The notes beneath the pieces are model-generated. The model was not told where the DNA came from. It did not search any database and saw only the letters and a list, made by a program, of their open reading frames with translations. From Paraburkholderia elongata (GTDB lineage Bacteria; Pseudomonadota; Gammaproteobacteria; Burkholderiales; Burkholderiaceae): DNA of 64,000 bases. This document shows, piece after piece, positions 38,944-50,594 of the stretch; positions within the stretch are counted from its first letter, which is position 1; each line of letters begins with the position of its first letter. A program made the position numbers and the translations under genes. The stretch is from NCBI RefSeq assembly GCF_013177735.1, contig NZ_WOEZ01000008.1, positions 1-64,000 of the forward strand, given 5' to 3'.

Positions 38944-40497
38944 TTGGACACCGTGATCTTGTCGGATTGGCTTGCCGCGCGGCTCGACCGCACGGCCGCC
39001 GAACCGGTCTACAGACAGACGTTGCGGCTGATGCAGCAGGCCATCCTGACCGGCCAGTTGCCGCCCGGCACCAAGCTGCCCAGTTCGCGCACGCTCGCCG
39101 AAGACCTCGGCATCGCACGCAATACGGTGCTGCACGTCTACGATCAGTTGACCGCCGAAGGCTATGTGATCTCGACCACCGGCAGCGGCACCTATGTTGC
39201 TGACACGCGGCCGGACACGGCTGCCGTGAATGCACGCAAGAAGCCGACAGTGGCGAGTGTCAATGTGGACGGCGCCGATCAAGCCGCCGAGGCCTTGAAG
39301 CCGCCAAAACGCGATCTAGGCGACCTCTCCACGCGCGGGCGCAGGCTCATTGATCAGGCTGGCGTCTCCGCCAAACAGTGGGGCGCATTCATGCCGGGCG
39401 TGCCCGACGTCGCCGAATTTCCGGCGCGTACATGGAGCCGCTTGCAGGCAAGGCTGTGGAAGGAAGCCAATCCCGATCTGCTGACCTATGCGCCGGGCGG
39501 CGGCTATCGGCCGTTACGGCGCGCGCTGTCCGATTACCTGCGCGTCGCGCGCTCGGTGAATTGCACGCCCGATCAGATCATCATCACGACGGGCATTCAT
39601 CAGTCGATCGATCTGACCGTGCGTCTATTGACCGACGTCGGCGATCGCGCGTGGGTGGAGGAGCCGTGCTATTGGGGCGCGCGCAGCGTGCTGCAATCGT
39701 CAGGGATTACGCTGGTGCCGGTGCCGGTGGATGACGAAGGCCTCAACCCTCGCGAGCAGGATCTGCAACAGCCGCCGCGGTTGGCGCTCGTCACGCCGTC
39801 GCACCAATATCCGCTCGGCATGGTGATGAGTCTCGCGCGCCGCCGCACGTTGCTCGAATACGCACGCCAGCACAACGTCTGGATCATCGAAGACGACTAC
39901 GACAGCGAGTTCCGCTATGGCAGCCGTCCGCTCGCGTCGTTGCAAGGGCTCGACGACGCCGGCCAGGTGATCTACGTGGGGAGTTTGGGGAAGATGCTGT
40001 TTCCGGGTTTGCGGATCGGTTACATGATCGCGCCGGAACATCTGGTGGATACGTTTCGCACGGGCGTCGCCGAGCTGTACCGCGAGGGGCAACTGATGCA
40101 GCAGGCGGTGATGACCGATTTCATCATGGACGGCCATCTCACATCGCATGTTCGCCGTATGCGCGCGCTCTACGGCGAACGCAGGCAGATTCTGATCGAC
40201 GCGATCACCGCGCGTTTCGGCAACGAACTGCCAGTGATGGGCGACGAGGCCGGCCTGCATCTGGTGCTCGGCCTGCCCGATCATGCGAACGATCGCGCGG
40301 TAACAGCTGCGGCTTACGATGCCGGCGTGATCGTGCGGCCGCTCGCCGCTTACTACAGCAGCGAGACGCCCGCACGGCGCGGACTGTTGCTGGGATACGC
40401 CTGCGTGGCGAACGAGAAGATCGGCCCGGCATTCGACACGCTCGCGCGCGTGATCGAGCAGACGGTGTTGAAGAAGACGCCGACGCGTGCCGCCTGA
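38944..40497 (+). CDS. MocR-family (GntR HTH plus aminotransferase-like domain) regulator
   Basis: The 517-aa product has an N-terminal GntR winged helix (about residues 15-85: GTKLPSSRTLAEDLGIARNTVLHVYDQL). A linker leads to a fold-type I aminotransferase domain (about 130-505) with the PLP lysine K350 in YVGSLGKMLFPG and the PLP contact region IIEDDYDSEFRY. Such proteins sense PLP and amine ligands. Divergence from a PotABCD-like importer suggests it controls amine uptake. There is no ATG near the N-terminus; TTG 38944 or GTG 38953 are the candidate starts. Confidence 0.93.
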   Translation: MDTVILSDWLAARLDRTAAEPVYRQTLRLMQQAILTGQLPPGTKLPSSRTLAEDLGIARNTVLHVYDQLTAEGYVISTTGSGTYVADTRPDTAAVNARKKPTVASVNVDGADQAAEALKPPKRDLGDLSTRGRRLIDQAGVSAKQWGAFMPGVPDVAEFPARTWSRLQARLWKEANPDLLTYAPGGGYRPLRRALSDYLRVARSVNCTPDQIIITTGIHQSIDLTVRLLTDVGDRAWVEEPCYWGARSVLQSSGITLVPVPVDDEGLNPREQDLQQPPRLALVTPSHQYPLGMVMSLARRRTLLEYARQHNVWIIEDDYDSEFRYGSRPLASLQGLDDAGQVIYVGSLGKMLFPGLRIGYMIAPEHLVDTFRTGVAELYREGQLMQQAVMTDFIMDGHLTSHVRRMRALYGERRQILIDAITARFGNELPVMGDEAGLHLVLGLPDHANDRAVTAAAYDAGVIVRPLAAYYSSETPARRGLLLGYACVANEKIGPAFDTLARVIEQTVLKKTPTRAA

Positions 40498-40502
40498 ACG
40501 CA

Positions 40503-43500
40503 TCACTTCAAGCCGAAGTCAACCCGCGTCGTCGCACCCTTGTCCTGGATGCCATCTGCGTTCAGCTTCGGCGCGACGATAAACACACGGCTGCTGTCGA
40601 TCTTGCCCTCGAAATACTGCTGCACGGCTTGCGCGCGTTGTTGGGCGAGCTGCCGCAAGCTGGCGTCGTCGATCGGAGCGTTGGCGGCCATCGCGGCCTT
40701 CATCTCGTCGTCCGGCAGGCTCTTGGTCAAGCCGACAAAATTGCGCGGCTTCTTGAAGTCGGCCGCCTTGTAGGCCTTGGTCAAGTACTTGTCGTATTCC
40801 TTCGGATCCACAGTGACGGTTGACAGATCCACGCTCTCGCCATTGCCCACCACGTCTTTGATCTTCTGCTGCTTGACCTCGCGTTCGACGTATTGCGCGC
40901 GCAGGCCCGGTTCGTCGATCGCCGGATCGACACGGCCGATCAGATCGATACGGATCGAACTCTTGTCGGCGAGCGCTTTCACGATGGTGTCTAGCTTCTT
41001 GTCCGCAGTGTCGGACAGTTTCGCCGACCCCGGTTCGAACTCGACATAGCCCAATTCCTCGCCACTGCCGCCGAAGGCATTGGCGATCAGCGAGAACGGC
41101 GCGGTGACGGCCTTCTGCAGCAGATTGAGCACCGCGTGCCAGATCAGGCCGCCGATGCTGAACTCAGGATTCGACAACGAACCCGACACTGGAAGGTTCA
41201 CGTCGATTTCACCGCGCGAATTTTTCAGCAGCGAGATCGCGAGACGCACCGGCAGCTTGGTCGCCGTATCGTTCTCGACGTGATCGCCGAACGTGAGCTG
41301 ATCGATGAAAATATGATTGTTCGCGTTCAACTGGTCGTTATCGAGCTGGTAGTGCAGATCGACGTTGAGCTTGCCCTTGGTGATCGGATAGCCGGCATAT
41401 TTCGCCGAATACGGCGTGAGGTTGGTGAGTTCGATATCGTGCGCGCTCGCAGTCAGATCGAGCGCCGGTTTCGCGATCAGCGGATTGACCGTACCGCGAA
41501 TCGACAGCGGACCATTAGCCGCCAGTTTCGCGGCAATGTCCACGGGAGCGGGTGTAGTCGTTTGCGTGCCGAACGCGCCGACCGTGCCTTGAATGCCGAC
41601 CAGGTTCGCGGTGTAGTTCGGCTTGATGAAGTTGTCGGTGTACGTCACGCGGCCCTGTTGCAGAACCAGTTGCCCGAAGTGCAATTTGACGGGGTTTTGC
41701 GGCGGCGTTGCGGCCGTGACCGTGGTGGGCGTAGCGGACGACGCCGGTACCGGCGCGGACGCCAGCTCTGGCGAGGATGCAGCTTGCGGCGTCAACGGCA
41801 CGGGTTCCGTGCCGCTCTTGTCGCGCGTCAGCGATTGCGCGGCGCCGCTTTCATGCGCGACCACGTCCTTGAGATTCAGCTTGCCTTGCGCGTCGAGCAG
41901 CACACGCCCATAGAACTTCGTGAACGTGACGCGGCCGGCGTCGACCACCGTGCCGTGTTCGTCATAGTCGGCCTTCAGGTTGGTCAGCGCAAGCGAACCC
42001 CAGCCTGCGAACGGGTCCGAGGTTGCCTTGTCGATCATCCGCACATCGACGAGCGCCACGTCGCCGCGGTACGTCGCCTTCAACGCCTTCGCCTGACTCA
42101 GCGCGAGATCGCCATTCGCGTTGAGCAACGCGCTCGCGATCAGCGCATTCAACTTGCTGCCGAAGTACGGTTCGAAGGCCGCCGCATCCAGGCGGTTCGC
42201 ATTCACCTTGACGGCCACCTTGAGCGGCGTCGCCGTGACATCGCCTTTTACGCCGAGGGTGCCTTTCTTGTTGAGCGTCGCCTGCAGATCGACCGGCAGC
42301 GGCTTACTCAGATCGTCGCTGATCTGCTGCACCTTCAATTGCAGCGGTGTCACGCTCAGCTTCACTGGATTCGGCGTGGTGTTGTCGGTGAAATTGGCGG
42401 TCGCGTCTTTCAGGTTGAGTTCGCCGATCTTGTAGTGCCACGCGGGTCCTTCCGCCTGCGCCTTCTTGACCGCATGAATCGCGGTACGCTGCTGCTCGGC
42501 CTGATGCGGACCGGCGAGCGCGGCGAGGTCGATGCTGCCGTCTTTCAGACGCTGCGCATTGACCACGAGGCCGGTCGTGTCGACGCCGGTGATATCGGCA
42601 GTGCGTCCCGCGACGTCCACCTGTTTGACCGTCACCTGGCCTTGCGCGAGCGAGACGACCGGCGCCTTGCTGCCGCGCGGCGCGAGTTTGAGCGATTGCA
42701 GATTCAGTTGCGTGTCGGTGACCATTACAGCCGCCGGCGACTTCGACCAGTTCGCATCGACGTTCGCGTTGGCAGACAACGCGCCATCGACCACCTGCGC
42801 CGCGGTCGCCGCGTCGAGGTACGGCTGCAGCAACGGCAACGGCAGTGACTTCAGATCGAGCTTTGCGTTGGCGGTCTTCGCGGCAAGGCCAAACGCACCG
42901 GCCACGCCGAGCGAGCCGGCGGCGTCCTTGAAGTCGGTATTGAGCGTGTAGTGTGCGGGGGCGGTAGCGAGCGTCGAGAAATCGGTCAGCGTGACGGCCA
43001 GTTTTTGCAGGCCGAGGTCGACCGGACGCGAGGCGGCTTCGTCGTGAACGTTGACGGTGCCGTCGTTGAGCGCGAAATGCTTGATCGACAGGTCCAGAGG
43101 CTGTGCGGTTTTGTCCGTGGTGGTTGCACCAGATGCCGCGACTGGTGCGCTCGCAGCGTTTTTAGCCGTCGTGGACGCCGACGCGGCCGCCGAGGATGCC
43201 GCTGCTGATGCAGATGCCCCTGCAGCAGGCGCAGTCGAGAACATCCGTTCGACACTCAACACGCCTTCTTTATCACGCGCAAGATTGGCGCTTGGCGCGT
43301 CGATACGGATATCGTCGAAGTGGTACAGGCTCTTCAACGGCTCCAGCGTCGCGGCAGCCACATGCACCGCATGCGCGGCGAAGAACGGCGCCTTGCTGTG
43401 ATCGCGCACGTCCACATCGTTCAAATCGACGGTGCCCGCCACGCGCAACGACGGCACGTCGTTGGACATCACGAAGTTGAGCTTGAGATCGGTGGACAGC

Positions 43501-44297
43501 TTACCGCTCTGCACAATCACGGGCAGCTTGGTCGGCGCGTAGGAGATCAGTTGCGGCACGTCGAGCCCTTCGAAGCGCAGCGACACTTCCGATTCGCGCG
43601 ACGCAGCAAACGGCTTGGTCTTGCCGTCGATAGCGAGCGGACTGCCGTCGATGCGCGCACGCAGCAACGGCTCGACGAAGATATCGGTTTTCGAAGGCAG
43701 CGTGGCAATAAACGGAACGCCGAGCTTCCATTGATCGATCACATGCGTCTCGCCGAGCAATTTGTCGTCGAACGTGATCTGGCCGTTTTCGAGGCGAATG
43801 TTCGACACCGAGAACAGCGTCGGCTTGCTCGCGGGCTTGGCCGGCTGCTTCGAGAATTTCTCGATCAGGTCGGTGAAATTGAAGCGCTGCGCATCGTAGC
43901 GAACGATATGAAAGCGTGGCGAGTCGAGTTGCACTTCGTCGATGATCGGCGCCGCGCGAAACAGCGAGCTCCACGACGGCTTCACGATGAGCCGCGAGAT
44001 GTCGACGAAGTCGCCCGCGCCGCCACGCTCGCCGATATGCACGCCATCGGCTTCGAGCTTGAGCGTGTACGGATTGAGCGCAATGCGGCCGATCGTGGCG
44101 GGCCGGTCGAGTTGCTTGCTGAGTTGCTGCTCGGCAATGTGGCGAATCAACGGCGGCGCCGCAAAAAAGCCCAGCAGACCGAACAATACGAGGAAGATCA
44201 ACAGACCCGTGATGACACGCCGGGTACGGCGTGACTGCGCGACGTCGCGCACGGTCTGTATGGAAGAGGCGATTGATGCTTTATTGAGGCTTGCCAT
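40503..44297 (-). CDS. Very large DUF748 (AsmA-like) envelope protein
   Basis: The 1264-aa product has one N-terminal span (about residues 27-49, ITGLLIFLVLFGLLGFFAA). A long periplasmic series of DUF748/AsmA-type beta repeats follows (IRLENGQITFDDKLL, FALNDGTVNVHDEA, LVLQQGRVTYTDNF). Ala/Thr/Pro-rich linkers lie at about 370-415 and 850-890. The OmpA-like C-terminal region is ELGYVEFEPGSAKLSDTADKKLD...RIDLIGRVDP. Proteins of this architecture are linked to outer-membrane lipid transport or assembly; the precise role is unknown. It converges on the MocR gene with only 5 nt between stops. The start MASLNKAS is preferred, though the ribosome site is weak. Confidence 0.9.
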   Translation of the reverse strand: MASLNKASIASSIQTVRDVAQSRRTRRVITGLLIFLVLFGLLGFFAAPPLIRHIAEQQLSKQLDRPATIGRIALNPYTLKLEADGVHIGERGGAGDFVDISRLIVKPSWSSLFRAAPIIDEVQLDSPRFHIVRYDAQRFNFTDLIEKFSKQPAKPASKPTLFSVSNIRLENGQITFDDKLLGETHVIDQWKLGVPFIATLPSKTDIFVEPLLRARIDGSPLAIDGKTKPFAASRESEVSLRFEGLDVPQLISYAPTKLPVIVQSGKLSTDLKLNFVMSNDVPSLRVAGTVDLNDVDVRDHSKAPFFAAHAVHVAAATLEPLKSLYHFDDIRIDAPSANLARDKEGVLSVERMFSTAPAAGASASAAASSAAASASTTAKNAASAPVAASGATTTDKTAQPLDLSIKHFALNDGTVNVHDEAASRPVDLGLQKLAVTLTDFSTLATAPAHYTLNTDFKDAAGSLGVAGAFGLAAKTANAKLDLKSLPLPLLQPYLDAATAAQVVDGALSANANVDANWSKSPAAVMVTDTQLNLQSLKLAPRGSKAPVVSLAQGQVTVKQVDVAGRTADITGVDTTGLVVNAQRLKDGSIDLAALAGPHQAEQQRTAIHAVKKAQAEGPAWHYKIGELNLKDATANFTDNTTPNPVKLSVTPLQLKVQQISDDLSKPLPVDLQATLNKKGTLGVKGDVTATPLKVAVKVNANRLDAAAFEPYFGSKLNALIASALLNANGDLALSQAKALKATYRGDVALVDVRMIDKATSDPFAGWGSLALTNLKADYDEHGTVVDAGRVTFTKFYGRVLLDAQGKLNLKDVVAHESGAAQSLTRDKSGTEPVPLTPQAASSPELASAPVPASSATPTTVTAATPPQNPVKLHFGQLVLQQGRVTYTDNFIKPNYTANLVGIQGTVGAFGTQTTTPAPVDIAAKLAANGPLSIRGTVNPLIAKPALDLTASAHDIELTNLTPYSAKYAGYPITKGKLNVDLHYQLDNDQLNANNHIFIDQLTFGDHVENDTATKLPVRLAISLLKNSRGEIDVNLPVSGSLSNPEFSIGGLIWHAVLNLLQKAVTAPFSLIANAFGGSGEELGYVEFEPGSAKLSDTADKKLDTIVKALADKSSIRIDLIGRVDPAIDEPGLRAQYVEREVKQQKIKDVVGNGESVDLSTVTVDPKEYDKYLTKAYKAADFKKPRNFVGLTKSLPDDEMKAAMAANAPIDDASLRQLAQQRAQAVQQYFEGKIDSSRVFIVAPKLNADGIQDKGATTRVDFGLK

Positions 44298-44386
44298 GCT
44301 CGGTCTTGGGTAATGCGGCGGCAAGCCCGCCGCGAAACGAAAATCCCGCAAGCGGCAGTATAAGTGGTGAATCTTACGCGGGATAG

Positions 44387-44465
44387 CAATGTAAGCCGTG
44401 GCTTACACATTGTTGCACGCTACTGCAGCCCATGTCCGCCGGCACGAAGCGGCGGACATGGGCTG
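44387..44465. other. Two strong adjacent hairpins without T-tracts
   Basis: A perfect 16-bp stem (CAGCCCATGTCCGCCG, 44426-44465, 8-nt loop) and a second stem (TAAGCC/GGCTTA extended by CAATG/CATTG across a 2-nt bulge, 44387-44412) lie between the DUF1254 gene and the DUF748 gene. Neither has a T-run on either strand. A processing or stability element, or a Rho-assisted terminator, are options. Confidence 0.7.
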
Positions 44466-44522
44466 AACTGATTTATGCGTTACTCATGCATTGCTGTCAC
44501 AGCGGTGACGCATATCACTGCT

Positions 44523-44561
44523 GCATTTCACGGACGCATTTCATTGGCGCATTTCACTGAC
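44523..44561. repeat. Three 13-bp direct repeats at the 3' end of the DUF1254 gene
   Basis: GCATTTCA(C/T)(G/T)G(A/G)C-like units occur at 44523, 44536 and 44549 with exact 13-bp spacing (third unit GCATTTCACTGAC). The last copy contains the gene's stop codon. Confidence 0.8.
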
Positions 44562-45975
44562 GCACAACCGCCGGCGGTTGCCAGCTACCGTCAGTCGCTT
44601 CCGGCTTCGGCGCGTACAGACGCAGCATCAGTTGCAGATCGGTGCGCGGCGCCGGCAGCCAGTTGCCGCTCTTGCCGCGAGTCGACGACACCGTCACATC
44701 GAGCGAACCGTCGCGATTGCGGCGAGCACCGTTGCGATCGCCGACCGCCAGACGCGCCGGCGCGCTTTCCCCTAACGCGCCGTCCTTCGTGTAAGCGGTG
44801 ATCGACCAGAAGCCGCGCACCGGCGGCAACTGGTTCGGCGCGAAGTGGATCACATAGCGGTTTGCGCCGTTGAGCGCATGACCGTCGCTGTCCTGGGTGA
44901 CGACCGCGCGCACTTCATCGTCCTTCGTGCCGATGCCCGGTTGGGTCGCAGCAGCGTAAGCGCGCATCGCGTAGTCAGGGCCGTAGTTGCCCACGCCGTC
45001 GCCGAACCAGCTCCAGCCATTGCCGCTAAGCAGATTGGACGGCGGCGTGACGACGCGTTCGTGGCCGTCGGCAAGACCCGCGCCGATCGCCTCGGGCGCA
45101 CTCGGCAGCTTCACCGGATCGCCAGGCGTCACGCCGAGGTCAGAAAGGATTTTCAGTGCATGCGGATCGGCCGGCGTCGGCGGATTGTCCGGCAGCGCCT
45201 GTGCGAGCCGGCTAAAGAAGCCATTTGCGTCGAGCGCGGCAACTTGCGCGGACGGTGTGCCGGAGGCGGCCGCGGCGGCGGCATCAGCGGCGTTGCTGTG
45301 CGGCGGCGTAATCGACACCGAGCGTGTGTCGCCGGCATAGACGCTCAGCGGCGCGACGCGAATAGCGCGCTGCAGCTTGCGCACGGCCGTCAGGTCGCGG
45401 GTGCCGTTCGACTGGATGCGCACGCTCACCCATGCGTTGCGGGTCGGCACGTCGACGCGCGTCACGCCCTTGGGCAGATCGCCCTGCCAGCCCGGGCCGA
45501 CGAAGGCAATCGTTTGCGCCTTGATGCCAGCGGCGCGGGTGGCGAACTGTGAGCTGGTCGACCACTCTACATTGGTCCACATGTCGAGCACGCGGGCGTC
45601 GACGTAGCGGCCGTGCGAGTCGGGCAGCGACACGATCACCGGCTCGCTGCCGACGTCCAGCCAGCCGGTCGAATCGAGCGTGTCGAGACTCGGTTGCAGC
45701 GGATTGGCTGCGCCGATCGGCGGCAAGGCCTGTGCGTGGCGCAGCGTATTGATCGGCGCCTGGCCCGGATCGGTGCCGACCGCCGCGTCGCGCGCGACGC
45801 CCATCAGCACCAGCGGATAGCCGAATACATACGAATCGGCGACTTCGTCCTTGATCCAGCCAGTGGTTTTTTGCGTCGTAGACGGAGTCGACGCACAACC
45901 AGCCAGAAATGCGAGGCCTGCGAGCGATGCGCAGGTCCAGTGAAACGAAAACAGTTCTTGGCGATTTTTTATCAT
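44554..45975 (-). CDS. DUF1254/DUF1214 lipoprotein
   Basis: The 473-aa exported lipoprotein has its lipobox LAGC at about residue 27. The N-terminal DUF1254 domain (about 45-180) includes DSYVFGYPLVLMGVARDA, INTLRHAQALPP and LDTLDSTGWLDVGSEPVIVSLPD. The C-terminal DUF1214 domain (about 340-470) includes NRYVIHFAPNQLPPVRGFWSITAYTKDGAL and NWLPAPRTDLQLMLRLYAP. The domains commonly occur together; their function is not established. The 295-nt spacer to the next gene (45976-46270) shows no further gene. Confidence 0.92.
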   Translation of the reverse strand: MIKNRQELFSFHWTCASLAGLAFLAGCASTPSTTQKTTGWIKDEVADSYVFGYPLVLMGVARDAAVGTDPGQAPINTLRHAQALPPIGAANPLQPSLDTLDSTGWLDVGSEPVIVSLPDSHGRYVDARVLDMWTNVEWSTSSQFATRAAGIKAQTIAFVGPGWQGDLPKGVTRVDVPTRNAWVSVRIQSNGTRDLTAVRKLQRAIRVAPLSVYAGDTRSVSITPPHSNAADAAAAAASGTPSAQVAALDANGFFSRLAQALPDNPPTPADPHALKILSDLGVTPGDPVKLPSAPEAIGAGLADGHERVVTPPSNLLSGNGWSWFGDGVGNYGPDYAMRAYAAATQPGIGTKDDEVRAVVTQDSDGHALNGANRYVIHFAPNQLPPVRGFWSITAYTKDGALGESAPARLAVGDRNGARRNRDGSLDVTVSSTRGKSGNWLPAPRTDLQLMLRLYAPKPEATDGSWQPPAVVRQ

Positions 45976-46270
45976 TCGTTCAGGTGGCAGAACGTGCGGT
46001 CCTAAGGAAGACGTCGGTGCGCGGCGGAAGCTATTTGCGTGGCCTCCCTAAGCCGAGCGCAGCCAGTCCGCGGCTTGCGTTGCCGACAACATCGGGTTGT
46101 ATCGTATCCTTGTTCACCAGGCAAGCGCAAAGGCAGCAATAGCGCTTTGTAATGAGCGCGCGGACACCATTTACAGTACGGTTGATGATTTTTGTCACTC
46201 CCGTGCCGGTTCTTGCCTTGCTGGCCGCCCTTCCTGACCACTCGCCGCCCTTTTGTATCTGGAGCGTTTT

Positions 46271-46897
46271 ATGTATATGCCCGCCCATTTTGAAGAGAAC
46301 CGTCCAGAGGTTCTCCACCGCCTGATTGCCGAGCAGCCGTTCGGCGCGCTGATTACGCACGGGCCGAATGGGCTCGATGCGAACCATTTGCCATTCGAGT
46401 GGGAAGCGGGCATCCTCCGCGCCCACGTCGCCCGGGCCAACCCTGTCTGGCAGGAAGTCGCCGCCAATCCGGAAGCCCTCGTCATTTTCCAGGGGCCGAC
46501 CGCCTATATCTCACCGACCTGGTATCCGAGCAAGCACGAGACGCATCGGCAGGTGCCGACTTACAACTATATGGTGGTGCACGCGCACGGCCGGATCGTC
46601 GTGCGTGACGACGAGGCGTTCGTGCGCGGCCTGGTCGCGCGGCTCACCCGCAAGATGGAAGCGGGCGAACCGGTACCGTGGAAAATGGGCGACGCGCCGG
46701 CCGACTATATCGCCCAGATGTTGGGGGCGATCGTCGGCCTCGAGATCGAGGTCACGCGACTGGTCGGCAAATGGAAACTCGGCCAGAACAAAGAGGCCGC
46801 CGACCGGCGCGGTGCGGCTGAAGCCTTGCTGGCGCGCACCAGCGACGAACAGAAGGCCGTTGGCCAGGCGATGCTGGACGCGCCGCCGGCATTCTGA
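46271..46897 (+). CDS. PaiB-like FMN-binding split-barrel protein
   Basis: The 208-aa product starts MYMPAHFEENRPEVLHRLI after GGAG. It shows the PaiB signature HLPFEWE, FQGPTAYISPTWYPSKHETHRQVPTYNYMVVHAHG and AGEPVPWKMGDAPADYI...GLEIEVTRLVGKWKLGQNK. PaiB is described as a negative regulator of sporulation and protease genes in Bacillus. In proteobacteria its role is unclear and may be flavin- or haem-related. Confidence 0.93.
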   Translation: MYMPAHFEENRPEVLHRLIAEQPFGALITHGPNGLDANHLPFEWEAGILRAHVARANPVWQEVAANPEALVIFQGPTAYISPTWYPSKHETHRQVPTYNYMVVHAHGRIVVRDDEAFVRGLVARLTRKMEAGEPVPWKMGDAPADYIAQMLGAIVGLEIEVTRLVGKWKLGQNKEAADRRGAAEALLARTSDEQKAVGQAMLDAPPAF

Positions 46898-46938
46898 GCT
46901 TTTTTGCCGATCAACCGTAGCGCGCCACAAAAACATCC

Positions 46939-46969
46939 TTGACCTTCCCATCATGGGAAGGTCAATACT
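46939..46969 (+). promoter_or_regulatory. CueR-type copper promoter of copA
   Basis: A perfect palindrome with 13-bp arms (TTGACCTTCCCAT) around one central base lies inside the promoter. -35 is TTGACC (46939-46944), -10 is AATACT (46964-46969), and the spacer is 19 bp. The over-long spacer and the ACCTTCCC...GGGAAGGT dyad are the hallmarks of MerR/CueR-activated copper promoters. Confidence 0.9.
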
Positions 46970-47012
46970 CGGTTCATGATGCGGCCTGATGCTGCGACGA
47001 GCCTTGCCTACC

Positions 47013-49664
<2,652 letters not shown>

Positions 49665-49721
49665 CAGCAATATGCGCCGCCATATTACGCAAAGCTTTCG
49701 AAAGGCGGCGCTGCGCCGTCA

Positions 49722-50375
49722 TCAAAACTCCACGTCCAGTTCGTCAATCTCCTCCACTTCCTGCTGCGCGTCCGTGATCCATTGCTGCATTTCAGGCAGC
49801 GCCATGATGCGCTGCCCATAGTCGACAATCTCCGGATCCAGCTTGACGTCGTAGGTAACGAAACGCGTCACCACCGGCGCGTACATCGCGTCCGCCGCGC
49901 TACGCTCGCCGAACAGAAACGGCCCGCCGTACTGCCTCAGGCACTCGCTCCAGATCGTCACGATACGGTCGATATCCGATTGCGCCCGCGCCCACACCTT
50001 GAAGCCCGGAAAATGCGCTTTCAGATTCATCGGCAATGCCGAGCGTAGCGAAGCAAAACCGGAATGCATCTCGCCGCAAATCGAGCGGCAATGCGCTCGC
50101 GCGCGGATGTCTTTCGGCAACAGCGCCGCTTCCGGTTTCAACTCGTTCAGATATTCGGCAATCGCCAGGGTGTCCCAGATCTTGATGCCGTCGTGAAAGA
50201 GACACGGCACCAAAATTGACGGCGACAGCAGCAGCAATTCGGCGCGCGCGGCGGGATCGTCGATCGGCATCACGATCTCGTCGAACGGCAGGCCACTGAA
50301 CTTCGTCAGCAGCCAGCCGCGCAGCGACCACGACGAATAGTTTTTGCTGCTGATGGTGAGCGTGGTATTCGTCAT
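49722..50375 (-). CDS. Glutathione S-transferase family protein
   Basis: The 217-aa product starts MTNTTLTISSKNYSSWSLRGW after GGAG. The N-terminal thioredoxin-like domain has the Ser-rich active-site region SSKNYSSWSLRG, and PSILVPCLFHDGIKIWDTLAIAEYL for glutathione binding. The C-terminal helical domain includes GPFLFGERSAADAMYAPVVTRFVTY. It resembles the YfcF-like or maleylacetoacetate-isomerase-like class; substrate unknown. It is convergent with copA. Confidence 0.93.
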   Translation of the reverse strand: MTNTTLTISSKNYSSWSLRGWLLTKFSGLPFDEIVMPIDDPAARAELLLLSPSILVPCLFHDGIKIWDTLAIAEYLNELKPEAALLPKDIRARAHCRSICGEMHSGFASLRSALPMNLKAHFPGFKVWARAQSDIDRIVTIWSECLRQYGGPFLFGERSAADAMYAPVVTRFVTYDVKLDPEIVDYGQRIMALPEMQQWITDAQQEVEEIDELDVEF

Positions 50376-50594
50376 ACGTTTCTCCTCCATATGAGGCGTT
50401 CGGCCGACGCCTGACGATGCGCGTGCACGTTGCCGTGCGCGGGCGCACCAAAGCGCGGCAATTTCGGCCCGCTGGCATGACTCGCGCAAATGCTATGCCA
50501 GCGTGCAGTGACGGTCACGTCAGTGCGAAGGCATAATTGGCACATGACTTGCCTCTATTCGGGCTCCTTCCTTTCCTGCACTCGTGCGAAGGTT

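Noticed and set aside
41136..42848. 570-codon plus-strand frame opposite the DUF748 gene
   Set aside because: Arg-rich shadow composition; the DUF748 frame has signal anchor and family motifs.
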